Below the pieces are notes generated by a model. It saw nothing but the letters and a program-made list of their open reading frames with translations. It did no database searches and was not told the DNA's origin. The position numbers and the translations under genes are program-made. Shown here piece by piece: positions 18,650 through 28,200 of a DNA stretch of 64,000 bases. The DNA comes from Micromonospora tarensis (GTDB lineage Bacteria; Actinomycetota; Actinomycetes; Mycobacteriales; Micromonosporaceae). The first letter of the stretch is position 1, and each line of letters begins with the position of its first letter. The stretch lies in NCBI RefSeq assembly GCF_016803395.1, contig NZ_JAEVHL010000004.1:31717-95716 (forward strand), written 5' to 3'.

Positions 18650-18875
18650 CGTGGTCGCGTCGCCGTTCGATCAGTCGGTCGATGTCGCGGACGGTGCCGG
18701 CGTCCTGGAGTTCGTCCTCGCTGATCTCCAGCCCGAACCGGTCGAGGAGGATCACGGACAGCTCCACGAGCGTGATCGAGTCGAAACCCGCGTCCTCGAG
18801 GCTGAGCTCGGGGTGCACGGCGGCCTCCTCCAGCCCCAGATCGTCGAGCAGGATGCTTCTAAGCTCCTCGTTCAC
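18645..18875 (-). CDS. Stand-alone acyl carrier protein (FAAL partner)
   Basis: 76 residues with the attachment motif AGFDSITLVEL. It overlaps the end of the FAAL gene by 17 bp and is the last gene of the leftward operon. FAAL-ACP pairs of this kind load free fatty acids into NRPS/PKS lines. GTG start with GGAAGGA upstream. Confidence 0.92.
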   Translation of the reverse strand: MNEELRSILLDDLGLEEAAVHPELSLEDAGFDSITLVELSVILLDRFGLEISEDELQDAGTVRDIDRLIERRRDHG

Positions 18876-20570
18876 GGCGGCGTCCTTCCACGAGATCGGA
18901 TTCGTCGTCGACGACGATCAGTGCGCCGCTGTGGTACCGGTCCCGACAGGTGCGGCGCTGGAGTTTTCCGCTCGTCGTCTTGGGCATGGTGCCGCGGCGC
19001 AGGAAGACGACGTCGTGCACGTGGATGTCGTGCTGTGCCGCGACGACGCGGCGCACCGCGGCGCGCAGTCCGCGGAGGTCAGTGGCCGCCTCCGGCCGGA
19101 TCTCGGCGACGACGACGACCCGCTCCCGCTCGTCGACGTTGACACCGAACGCGACGACGTTGCCGGTCCGGACGGCGGGCACCTGTTCCTCGACTGTCAA
19201 CTCAATGTCGCTCGGGTGGTGGTTACGGCCGTCGATGATGATGAGGTCCTTGAGCCGGCCGGCGACGAACAGGCAATTCCCGTGGAAGAAGCCGAGATCG
19301 CCGGTACGCAGCCAGCCGTCCTCGCCGTCGAGGGCGGCACCGAAGACCTCCGGCCGGTCGTCCGACCAGTAGCCGGCACAGACGTTGGCGCCGCGTACCC
19401 AGATCTCGCCGACGTCCTCCGGCCCCGCGGGCAGTCCGGTCGCCAGATCCACGATCCGTACCTCCTGGTCGACGGGGAGCCCGCAGCCCACCATGGCGAC
19501 CCCGCGCGGGTCGCGTCCCCGATCCGCCGGACCCGCCCGGCGTGGAGGTCGGCACGGTCGAACGAGCGGACCGGGGGCTCCTGGTCGAGAGGAACGGTGG
19601 TCACCACGAACGTCGCCTCCGCGAGGCCGTAGACAGGGGTGTGGGCGGCGGGTCGGAATCCGTACGGTGCGAAGGCTTCGGTGAAGCGGGCCAGCGAGCG
19701 GGCCCGCACGGGCTCGGCGCCGTTGCCGGCGTAGACCAGCGGGGACAGGTCCAGTCCGGCGCGCTGCGCCGCGGGGACCCGGTCGACGCACATGTCGAAG
19801 CCGAAGTTGGGGCAGAGCATGTGGGTGGCGCGCCGGTCGCTGAGCAGCCGCAGCCAGCGCAGCGGCTCCCGGACGAAGGCCAGCGGGCTCATGTGCAGCA
19901 CCGGAACCCCGGTCGCCAGCGGCAGGATCACCCCGAACACCAGGCCCAGGTCGTGGAAGAGCGGGCTCCAGCTCACGATCGTGGAGTGCTCGTCGAAGCG
20001 GAGACTGGTGCGGCTCTGACCCACCACCGCGGCCATGTTCCGGTGGGTGACCCGGACGCCCGCGGGGTGCCGTGTGGAGCCGGAGGTGTACTGGAGATAC
20101 GCGGTCTCCGCCGGCTCGCACGGGGCCGGGGTCCACTGGATCGACGGGTCGGGCTCGATGTCGTCGGGGTGGATGATCCGTACCGTGGTCTCGTGGAACG
20201 ACCGCGGTGCGAGCGCCACCGCGCACCCGCAGTCGTCCATGGCCAGCGCTATCCGGTCGTTGTGGCGATAGGGGCCGGGCGCGGACAGCGGTACCGCGAT
20301 CACCCCGGCGTAGAGGCAGGCGACGAAGCCGACGACGAAGTCCACGCCGGTCGGGCAGAGGATCGCGGCCCGGTCACCGGGCCGGGCGACCTGCCGCAGG
20401 CGCTCGCCGACGGCGCGGACCCGCGCGTCCAACTCCCCGTAGGTCAGGTTCCGGGCTCGTCCCCACGGCTCGGTCGAGTAGTCGACGAACGTCATCGCCA
20501 CCTGCTCGGGATGCGACTCGGCGCGCTGCCGGACGGCCGTGGTCCAGGCGGTCTCCGACCGGACCCTCAC
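18859..20570 (-). pseudogene. Fatty acyl-AMP ligase (FAAL) with one frameshift
   Basis: Two overlapping frames make one FAAL of ~570 residues. The N-terminal frame from GTG 20570 has LQYTSGST (A3), the FAAL-typical VSWSPLFHDLGLVFG and LSPLVYAGNGAEPVR, and VYGLAEATF (A5). It stays meaningful to about 19530. The C-terminal frame carries GCGLPVDQEVRIVD, GDLGFFHGNCLFVAGR and SGKLQRR to the stop at 18859. One extra base around 19490-19530 joins them. FAALs activate free fatty acids as acyl-AMP and pass them to an ACP, here probably the one at 18645. The GTG start overlaps the upstream acyl-CoA dehydrogenase stop (GTGA). A sequencing indel is suspected. Confidence 0.85.
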
Positions 20571-21748
20571 CGCTTGCTCCCTCCGGCGCCGCGGCGGCGT
20601 CCCGTCTCGAACATCTGGCTGGCGATGGTACGCAGCAGGATGTTCGACGTGCCCTCGTAGATCTGGCCGATCACGGCGTCCCGATAGAACTTCTCGACCG
20701 GGTACGCGGTGCTGAAGCCGTTGCCGCCGAAGGTCTGTACGGCCTGCGACGCCGCCCGGGTGGCCACCTGGGAGGCCAGATACTTCGCCATGGCGCAGCG
20801 CGACAGCAGTTCGGGCGCGTGACCGCCCCGGTCGGCGAGCCGGGCCACGTCGTACACGAGCAGCCGCGCCGCTTCGATCTCGGTGGCCACCTGGGCGAGC
20901 GGAAGCTGCACGCCCTGGAAGGTGGCGATGGGTTGGCCGAACTGTTCGCGCTCCTCGGCGTACGCCACGGCCGCGTCGAGGGCGCCGGTGGCCAGGCCCA
21001 CCATCTGCGCGCCGATACCGATCCGGCCGATGTTGAGGGTGTCGATGGCGATGTCGTAGCCGTCGCCCTCCTCCCCCAGCCGGTGGTCCCGGGGAACGCG
21101 TACGCCGTCGAAGTGCAGTTCACAGGTCGAGCTCGCCCTGATCCCCAGCTTCTCCTCGTTCGGTCCGACGACCAGCCCTGGTGTGTCACTCGGCACCAGG
21201 AAGGCCGTTATGCCGTAGACGCCGTGCTCGGGGGCGGCGTTGGCGAAGACGACGAAGAGGCCGGCCTCGCGGGCGTTGGTGGTCCAGATCTTCCGCCCTT
21301 CCAGCACGTAGTCTGTGCCGTCGCGGCGGGCCCGCGACCGCAGCGCGAACGCGTCGCTGCCGGATTCCGGTTCGGTCAGCGCGTAGCCGCCGACGACGTC
21401 ACGGGCCAGCCGGGGCAGGTGGCGCTCCTGCTGGGCGGAGCTGCCCCACCTGATGAGGGCGGTGTTGACGAGCACGTTCTGTACGTCGACGCAGACCGCC
21501 ACCGCGGGATCGACCCGGGCGAGCTCGGCGATGGTCAGGGCGCTCATGAAGGTTGAGCCGCCGCCGCCGCCGAAGCGGTCCGGGATCTGGATGCCCATCA
21601 GGCCCAGTGCGAAGAGTTCGTCGATCAGCTCGCGGGGCATCCGGGCCTCACGGTCCATCCGCTCCACCTGCGGCCGCAGTCGCTCGTCCGCCCATTTGCG
21701 GACGGTGCCGCGCAGTGCTTCCTCTTCGTCCAAGAACAAGGTTTCCAT
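20567..21748 (-). CDS. Acyl-CoA dehydrogenase family flavoenzyme 2
   Basis: 393 residues, full family length. FAD/substrate signatures are ALTEPESGSDA and KIWTTNA, the C-terminal helices carry TFGGNGFS, and the catalytic-base region IYEGTSNILLR retains the Glu. It should introduce an alpha,beta double bond, and with a FAAL-ACP pair next door the substrate is probably ACP-bound (inference). The ATG at 21748 follows AGGGGG; the longer open frame upstream shows no similarity. Confidence 0.93.
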   Translation of the reverse strand: METLFLDEEEALRGTVRKWADERLRPQVERMDREARMPRELIDELFALGLMGIQIPDRFGGGGGSTFMSALTIAELARVDPAVAVCVDVQNVLVNTALIRWGSSAQQERHLPRLARDVVGGYALTEPESGSDAFALRSRARRDGTDYVLEGRKIWTTNAREAGLFVVFANAAPEHGVYGITAFLVPSDTPGLVVGPNEEKLGIRASSTCELHFDGVRVPRDHRLGEEGDGYDIAIDTLNIGRIGIGAQMVGLATGALDAAVAYAEEREQFGQPIATFQGVQLPLAQVATEIEAARLLVYDVARLADRGGHAPELLSRCAMAKYLASQVATRAASQAVQTFGGNGFSTAYPVEKFYRDAVIGQIYEGTSNILLRTIASQMFETGRRRGAGGSKR

Positions 21749-21759
21749 GACAGCGCCCC

Positions 21760-22899
21760 CTATTGGAATGCGGCGAGCCCCAGCACGGACCGGGCCACCA
21801 CCAGCTTGTGTATCTCGGTCGTCCCCTCCGCGATCGTCAGCGCCCGGGCGTCGCGGAAGTAGCGTTCGAGCGGGTAGTCCGGCGACAGTCCGTTGGCGCC
21901 GTGGATCTGGATCGCCTCCGACGTGACCCGCACCGCCATCTCGGTGGCGTACGCCTTGGCCATCGACGCCTCCCGGTCGGACCGGTGACCCTGCTGCACC
22001 GAGGTCAGCGCGCGGTGGATGAGCAGGCGGGAGGCGTCGATCTCGGCGGACATGTGGAAGATCTTGTCCTGGATGAGCTGGAACTCCCCGATCCGTCGGC
22101 CGAACTGGCGGCGTCGTCGGGCGTAGGACACCGAGGCCTCCAGCGCAGCGCGGGCGATCCCGAGCGAGACGACGGCAATCCGGCAACGCGCCCACTGCAT
22201 CGTCCGGAAGATGAGTTGCAGGTTTCCCGGGGAGCCGGCCGGGCCGATGCAGTTCTCCCGTGGCACGCGGCAGTCCTCGAAGACCATCTCCGAGGTCACG
22301 AACGCGGTGAGCCCGAGTTTGGGCAGGTCCCTGGTTCGGTAGGGCGACCGGGCGCGTTCGACGATGATCGGCCTGATCTCCTCCGATCCGTCCGCGCCGG
22401 CGACCCGGCACAGCACGATCGCGTAGTCGGAGATGTCGGCGTTGGAGATCCAGCGTTTCTGCCCGTTGATGACGTAGTCGTCGCCGTCGGGGACCGCCCG
22501 GGTCTCCAGCGCCGCGTTGTTCGAGCCGTGGTCGGGCTCGGTGGAAGCCAGGCAGCCGATGCCCTCGCCGCGCAGCAGCGCCGGCACGGCCCGGTCCCGC
22601 AGCTCGGCCGGGCCCGCCGCGGCGATGTACCGGGCGCAGGCGTACGAGATCATCAGGCAGCCCTCGAGCGAGGGGAACACCCGGGCCAGTTCCTCACTGG
22701 CCAGCGCCGCCGCCACCTCGTCCTGGGTGTCCTCCATCGGATAGCCGTGCCCGCGCAGCGTCTTGACGATTTCCGGCAGCCGGTCCAGTGGCAGCCGGTC
22801 GTCGCCGTGGCGGTCGCCGAGCGGCCGGATGTCCTCCTCCAGGCCCGCGCGCAACGAGGCCAGCTGGTCGTCCGACATCGACGCGTGCCCGTCACCCAT
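21760..22899 (-). CDS. Acyl-CoA dehydrogenase family flavoenzyme 1
   Basis: 379 residues. Signatures are ASTEPDHGSNNA, QKRWISNAD, QIHGANGLS and TIAEGTTEIHK with the catalytic Glu. Only moderately similar to the neighbouring acyl-CoA dehydrogenase, so the pair probably does two different oxidations or forms a heteromer. It lies 17 bp after the type II thioesterase stop and 11 bp before the next gene in a tight operon. Confidence 0.93.
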   Translation of the reverse strand: MGDGHASMSDDQLASLRAGLEEDIRPLGDRHGDDRLPLDRLPEIVKTLRGHGYPMEDTQDEVAAALASEELARVFPSLEGCLMISYACARYIAAAGPAELRDRAVPALLRGEGIGCLASTEPDHGSNNAALETRAVPDGDDYVINGQKRWISNADISDYAIVLCRVAGADGSEEIRPIIVERARSPYRTRDLPKLGLTAFVTSEMVFEDCRVPRENCIGPAGSPGNLQLIFRTMQWARCRIAVVSLGIARAALEASVSYARRRRQFGRRIGEFQLIQDKIFHMSAEIDASRLLIHRALTSVQQGHRSDREASMAKAYATEMAVRVTSEAIQIHGANGLSPDYPLERYFRDARALTIAEGTTEIHKLVVARSVLGLAAFQ

Positions 22900-22916
22900 G
22901 ATGGCGACCCCTTCTC

Positions 22917-23717
22917 TCAGAGTGTCCCGTCGTCGTCTCGGAGCGCCCCCTCCAGGCGCTTGAGTTCGGCGGACACGGCTTCGGCGAACAGGCCCGGCGA
23001 CGAGTCGAGGAAGAAGTGGCCACCGGGCAGGGTGGTGGCCGAGAACTCAGCCGTCGTCTGCTCGCCCCAGGCCTCCAGCGCGGGTAACGGCACCGTCCAG
23101 TCCTCGCTGCCGCCGAAGGCCGCGATCGGGCAGTCGAGTGGGCTGCCCCGCTCGTGTGCGTAGGTCTCGTCCAGGCCCAGATCCGCCCGGAGGACGGGGA
23201 GCATCACATCGACCAGTTCCTCGTCGTCGAGCAGGTCGTTGTGCCGGCCGGCCAGCCGGTGCAGCCCGTCGACCAGCTCGGCCCGGGACAGCTCGTGCAG
23301 CGGGGTCCGCTCCGACCGCAGGTGCGGAGCCCGGGCCGCGGCGGCGAACAGAGCCGTCGGCCCGGGCCATCCCCGCCGGGCGAACTCGCGCCCGGTCTCG
23401 AAGCCGATCAACGCGCCCACGCTGTAGCCGAGCAGGACGAACGGTCGGGGAACCCGCTCGGCGATGACGTCGGTGAGCTGGTCGACGAGCGGCTCCAGGC
23501 GGGTCATCGGTGTCTCCCCGAGCCGGCGGCCATGCCCGGGCAGCTCGATGGCGCACACCTCGACGTCGCCGGGGAGATCCGCCGCCAGCCGCCGGAAGAC
23601 CGACGCCCTCCCGCCGGAATAGGGCAGGCAGACCAGTCGCAGGCCGGCATCCGGTTTCGGACGTGGGTACTGGATCCAGCGCTGGCGATGCGGATTCCGT
23701 TCCGGTGTCTCCGGCAT
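22917..23717 (-). CDS. Type II thioesterase
   Basis: 266 residues of the GrsT/RifR family. Nucleophile motif GYSVGAL, N-terminal CLPYSGGRASVFR, and a catalytic His in PGGHFFLDSS. Such enzymes clear mis-primed or stalled acyl groups from carrier proteins. It starts 6 bp after the NRPS reductase gene, consistent with co-translation. Confidence 0.94.
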   Translation of the reverse strand: MPETPERNPHRQRWIQYPRPKPDAGLRLVCLPYSGGRASVFRRLAADLPGDVEVCAIELPGHGRRLGETPMTRLEPLVDQLTDVIAERVPRPFVLLGYSVGALIGFETGREFARRGWPGPTALFAAAARAPHLRSERTPLHELSRAELVDGLHRLAGRHNDLLDDEELVDVMLPVLRADLGLDETYAHERGSPLDCPIAAFGGSEDWTVPLPALEAWGEQTTAEFSATTLPGGHFFLDSSPGLFAEAVSAELKRLEGALRDDDGTL

Positions 23718-23723
23718 GGGACC

Positions 23724-25202
23724 CTATGCCTCGCCGAACTGCTCGACGAAGCGGGCAAGGGCCTCCTCGGGGATCAGCACCCCGTCGCACTGCGGAGGGC
23801 CGCCCACGTAGCCGTTGCTGCGCAGGACCTCCAGGTGGCGCTGGGCCCGCTGCGGGTCGGACGGTCCGGTCACCGGCCCGATGCCCTCCTGGGCGACGAG
23901 TACGTTGGACAACACCGAGCTGGTGATCTGGGTGATGCTGTAGGCGTCCGGCGTGTTGGCGGCGAACCACTCCACGCCCTCCTCGCCGGCCAGGTCGTAC
24001 ATGAGCGGCGGCCAACCGAAGATCTTCCGCATCGGGGTGGCGCACTCGATCACGTCGCCCTGGCCGAACAGCAGGTCCGCCTTCTCCTGGATCCGGGCCA
24101 TCGCCACGTCCCGGTCGTAGCAGGGCGGGATCGAGTCGTCGACCAGCATGGTGCCGGGCCTGAGCTTGCCGATGTCGACGATGTCGGGGGCGTTGGTGTC
24201 CGCGCTGATCACGGTCGCCTCGTAGAACTTGTCCGGCAGCGACGAGGTGCCGCCGATGATCTCGATCTCGCCCTGGTAGCCGAGCACGTCGCGTACCTCG
24301 TCGGCGGCCTTGCGGAGCCGGCTCGGGATCCCGGCCGCGGGGCCGCGGGGGCTGTCCCCCGTCGCGGCGTACGGGTCGCAGAGGACGAGCTTGCGGGGGT
24401 GCGGCAGGGTGCTCAGCAGCAGGTGCATGGACGCCTTACCCACCGAGCCGACGCCGAGGATGCCCAGCACCTCGTTCTCCATGCTGCGCCCGGTCATCTG
24501 CAGCATCCGCTCCACGTTGAGCACGACGGCAGCGGAGGTGGTGTCGTGGCCGCTGGTGACCGGCGGAAGGTCCTGGCGGCCCTCGACGGCCTCGGCGACC
24601 CCGCGAGCGTAGTTGGTCGCCGTCACCAGCAGTCCGCTCAGCGAGATGTTCTTCGCGCCGAGCCGGGTGCCCATCTCGACCCCACTCATGATCGTCTCGA
24701 CCAGTCGCTCCTGGTTGAGGTACAGCTCGGCGGTGTCGAGGCGCGGGATCATGATCGTGGCGATGCGGCCCAGGTTGGTGTCGATGATGCCGCACAGGTG
24801 CGGGGCGTCCAGCTCCATCAGCCGGTGCGCGACGTCGCCGGGCTCGATGCCCGCCCGTTCGAACAGGCCCGCCGGCGTGGCCAGCACGCCGGCGCCGTCC
24901 ACCTGCGGGATCTTGCCGGTCACGTAGAGCGTCAGCAGGTCGCGCCGCTCGGTGGTGACGCTGCCCTCGATGACCTCGGCGGCCTTCTCACCCTCGTCGG
25001 TCTGCTCGTCCTGGCCCGTGTCGTCGCCCTTGGTGAGCGCGGCCGACAGGTCGGCGATCGTGGGGTGGGCGAACAGGTACCGGACCCCGAGCTGCTTGCC
25101 GACCGTGCCGGAGATCTTCGACACGAGGTTCACCGCCTGCAGCGAGTCGTCGCTGAGGTCGAAGAAGTTGTCGTGGACGCCCACCCGGTCGAGTCCGAGC
25201 AC
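23724..25202 (-). CDS. NRPS C-terminal part: PCP plus acyl-ACP-reductase-like domain
   Basis: 492 residues in this frame. It begins inside a carrier domain (DNFFDLSDDSLQAV; the usual GG before the active Ser is SD). The in-frame sequence just upstream of 25202 reads VAPRTPLEEQLSQHWCDV, a classical A-PCP linker, so this is the continuation of the Cy-A protein at 25220-28363 after a one-base frame break. After a charged linker, the last ~400 residues resemble cyanobacterial long-chain acyl-ACP reductase and glutamyl-tRNA reductase: ISLSGLLVTATNYARG, TSGHDTTSAAVVLN, a Rossmann GILGVGSVGKASM, and LRPGTMLVDDSIPPC. It would reduce the PCP thioester to an aldehyde with NADPH (inference). This is not the usual SDR-type R domain. 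Confidence 0.8.
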   Translation of the reverse strand: MLGLDRVGVHDNFFDLSDDSLQAVNLVSKISGTVGKQLGVRYLFAHPTIADLSAALTKGDDTGQDEQTDEGEKAAEVIEGSVTTERRDLLTLYVTGKIPQVDGAGVLATPAGLFERAGIEPGDVAHRLMELDAPHLCGIIDTNLGRIATIMIPRLDTAELYLNQERLVETIMSGVEMGTRLGAKNISLSGLLVTATNYARGVAEAVEGRQDLPPVTSGHDTTSAAVVLNVERMLQMTGRSMENEVLGILGVGSVGKASMHLLLSTLPHPRKLVLCDPYAATGDSPRGPAAGIPSRLRKAADEVRDVLGYQGEIEIIGGTSSLPDKFYEATVISADTNAPDIVDIGKLRPGTMLVDDSIPPCYDRDVAMARIQEKADLLFGQGDVIECATPMRKIFGWPPLMYDLAGEEGVEWFAANTPDAYSITQITSSVLSNVLVAQEGIGPVTGPSDPQRAQRHLEVLRSNGYVGGPPQCDGVLIPEEALARFVEQFGEA

Positions 25203-25219
25203 GTCGCACCAGTGCTGAC

Positions 25220-28200
25220 TCAGCTGCTCCTCCAGCGGAGTGCGGGGCGCGACGGCCCGCGGGCGGCGTCGAGCTCGGGAATGTTCGACTCGGCCAGGGC
25301 CTTGCGGTCGATCTTGCCGTTCGCGGTGAGCGGCAGGTCGTCGCGCAGGATCACCGTCTTGGGAACCATGTACTCGGGCAGCTTGTCCCGGATGAAGGTC
25401 CGCAGTTCGCCCGTCTCCGGCCGCTTGTCGCCGGCCGTGACCACGTACGCCACCAGGCGCTTGCTGTCGCTGTGGTCGTCCACGGCCAGCACGACCGCTT
25501 CGCGTACCGCCTCGTGCTCGTGGATGACGCTCTCGATCTCGCCGAGTTCGATCCGGTAGCCGCCGATTTTCACTTGGAAGTCCTCCCTACCGAGAATTTC
25601 GATGCTGCCGTCGGGAAGTCGCCGTCCGATGTCCCCGGTGCGGTACAGGCGCTCGCCGGTCCCTGGGTGGGTGATGAAGGCGGCGTCCGTCGCCTCCTTG
25701 TCGTGCCAGTAGCCGTCGGCCACGCCGGTGCCGCCGATGTAGAGGTCGCCCGGGACCCAGATCGGACGTACGTCGAGATCCCGGTCGAAGACGTGGACCT
25801 GCTGGTTGGCCAGCGGCTTGCCGTACGGGATGCTGGTCCAGGCCGGGTCCACGGCACCGATCTCGTACCCGATCGACCAGATCGAGGCCTCGGTCGCGCC
25901 GCCGAGGCTGATCACCTTCACGTCGGGCACCAGCCGGCGCAGCCGGTCCGGCAGGGTGACCGGGATCCAGTCCCCGCTGAGCAGCGCCAGCCGGAGCGAG
26001 CCGGGGATGTCCAGCCCGACGTTCTCGGCGTACTGGACCAGCAGGCTCATGAAGCCGGGGACGGAGTTCCAGACCGTGACGCGTCCCTGCCGCATCATGT
26101 CGAGCCAGTGCGCCGGGTCGCGCAGCCCGGAGTCGTCGGGCAGTACGAGCCGCGCGCCGGCGGCGAGCGTGCCGAACACGTCGTAGACCGAGAGGTCGAA
26201 GCCGAGCGAGGAGAGGCCGAACACGGCGTCGTCCGGGCCGACCTGGAACCGCTGGTTGATATCGGTGATCGTGTTGAGGGCGCTCCGGTGGGAGATCATC
26301 ACGCCCTTCGGCACGCCAGTGGAGCCCGAGGTGTAGATGACGTACGCCAGGTCCTCCGGGCGTTGGACGGGTGCGAGGGGCGCTTCGGAAACCTCCTTCA
26401 GCAGCCGGGTGTCCACGGCCAGGCGGCGGATGTCGTCGGGCCAGTCGAGGCGCCGGTCGACGCCCTCCTGGGTGAGCACGATCCGCACGCCGGCGGCCCT
26501 GAGGATGCGGTGCAGCCGCTCGCGTGGCAGCGAGGCGTCCAGTGGCAGGTACGCCGCCCCGGACTTGAGCACCCCGAGCACCGCGGGTAGCTGCGCCCAG
26601 CCCTTGTCCATCACGACGGCTACCAGGGTGTTGGGACGTGCACCCTGGTCGCGTAGCCAGCGGGCGAGGCGGGTGGCGTGCCGGTCGAGTTCCCGGTAGG
26701 TGATCGTCCTGGCCGTCGACACGAGGGCCGGCTCGTCCGGCCGCTCGGCCGCCTGCGCCTCGAACGGCTCGTGCAGCAGTCCGGCGGGCACCGGCGTGGC
26801 GGTGTCGTTCGCCTCGGCCTGCAACGCCCGGTGCGCCACGGGCACGATGTGCCGTCGGCCGCGCTCCTCCCAGCCGCCCGGTTCCTCGGCGAGCCGGCGT
26901 ACGTGCCGCACGAAGGCGTCAAGCATGTCCTCGGCGAGACCGGGTGGGAAGACCGAGTCCAGGACGTCCCAGGTGAACTCGAGTCCGCCCTGCCGCACGG
27001 CGCTGCGTACCTCCAGGTAGACCTGGGGGGTCTGGCTGACGCTGTAACCGAGTTCGCCGAGCCCCGACATGTCGACGCTGCTCATCTCGACGCTGTTGAA
27101 CACGACGTAGGTGTTGCGGCGCGGGGCACCGCCGTACGCCTTCGCCAGTTCGCGCATCACCTGGACCCCGCTGACGTAGCGGCAGTGCTGGAGGTCCTCG
27201 ATGAGCTGCGCCTGGAGACGCCGGGCGCGTTCGAGGAAGGTGGCCCCGCCCGACGGGAGGACGCGCAGGTGGTTCGGCAGGGCGAAGCTGCCGATGATCG
27301 AGTTGACGTCGTCATGTACCGGCAGCCGGTCCCAGAACGGCGCGTTGATGCTGAATTCCTCGGTCTTGCTCCACAGCGCGGCAACGTCGCAGAACGCGGT
27401 CAGCAGCGCGGCGCCGGGCATCAGGCCGGCCTCCTGCACCCGCGCCTTGAACCGGTTCCACGGCTCCGGTTCCAGGATCCGGGCGGTCAACGCCTTCGAC
27501 ACCGGTGCTCCGGTGCGGGCCACCTGGATGGGCAGCTCGGGCGGTGGGGGAAGCGTCGGCAGTCGCCGTCGCCAGTAGTCGAGGGCCCGCTCATAGATGG
27601 GCGACCCCGTCAACGCCGCCTTGGCCACCACGTAGTCGCGGGTGCTCAGCTCGATCGGCGGAAGTTCCTCGCCCACGTTGAGCTGTGAGAGTTCCCGCAG
27701 GATCTGCATCAGGCTCAGCGAGTCCGAGACCAGCAGGCTGAAGCCGTAGTGCAGTCGCGTGCGGTCGTCGTCCAACAGGGTCGCCCGGATCCGGAACAGC
27801 GGCCACTGGTCCCGGACGAACATCTCGCCCGGCATCTCGCGGCGGAACGTCTCGAGCCGTTCGGTCACCTCGGCGGCCGGTCGGCCGCGCAGGTCGAGCA
27901 CCTCTATGTCGTATTCGGGTACCTCCGGCAGGATCTGGTTCTGCCCGTCGGGAAGCACGATGGCGCGCAGCATCGCGTGCCGGCGGATCAGGTGCCGCCA
28001 GGACTCGGTGAAGTGGTCCAGGTCGAGTCCGACGGTGTCGATCTCGATGTAGCCGTTGCCGGCCAGGTTGCCGATCTCGAACGCGTCGCGTCCACCGGCC
28101 CAGATGGCCTGCTGCATGTCGGTGAGCGGAAACGGTTCGTACAGCTTCTCCGGCGCCGGGACGATCTTCGGGATGGCCGTCGGGCGGTCCGCGGCGCGCT

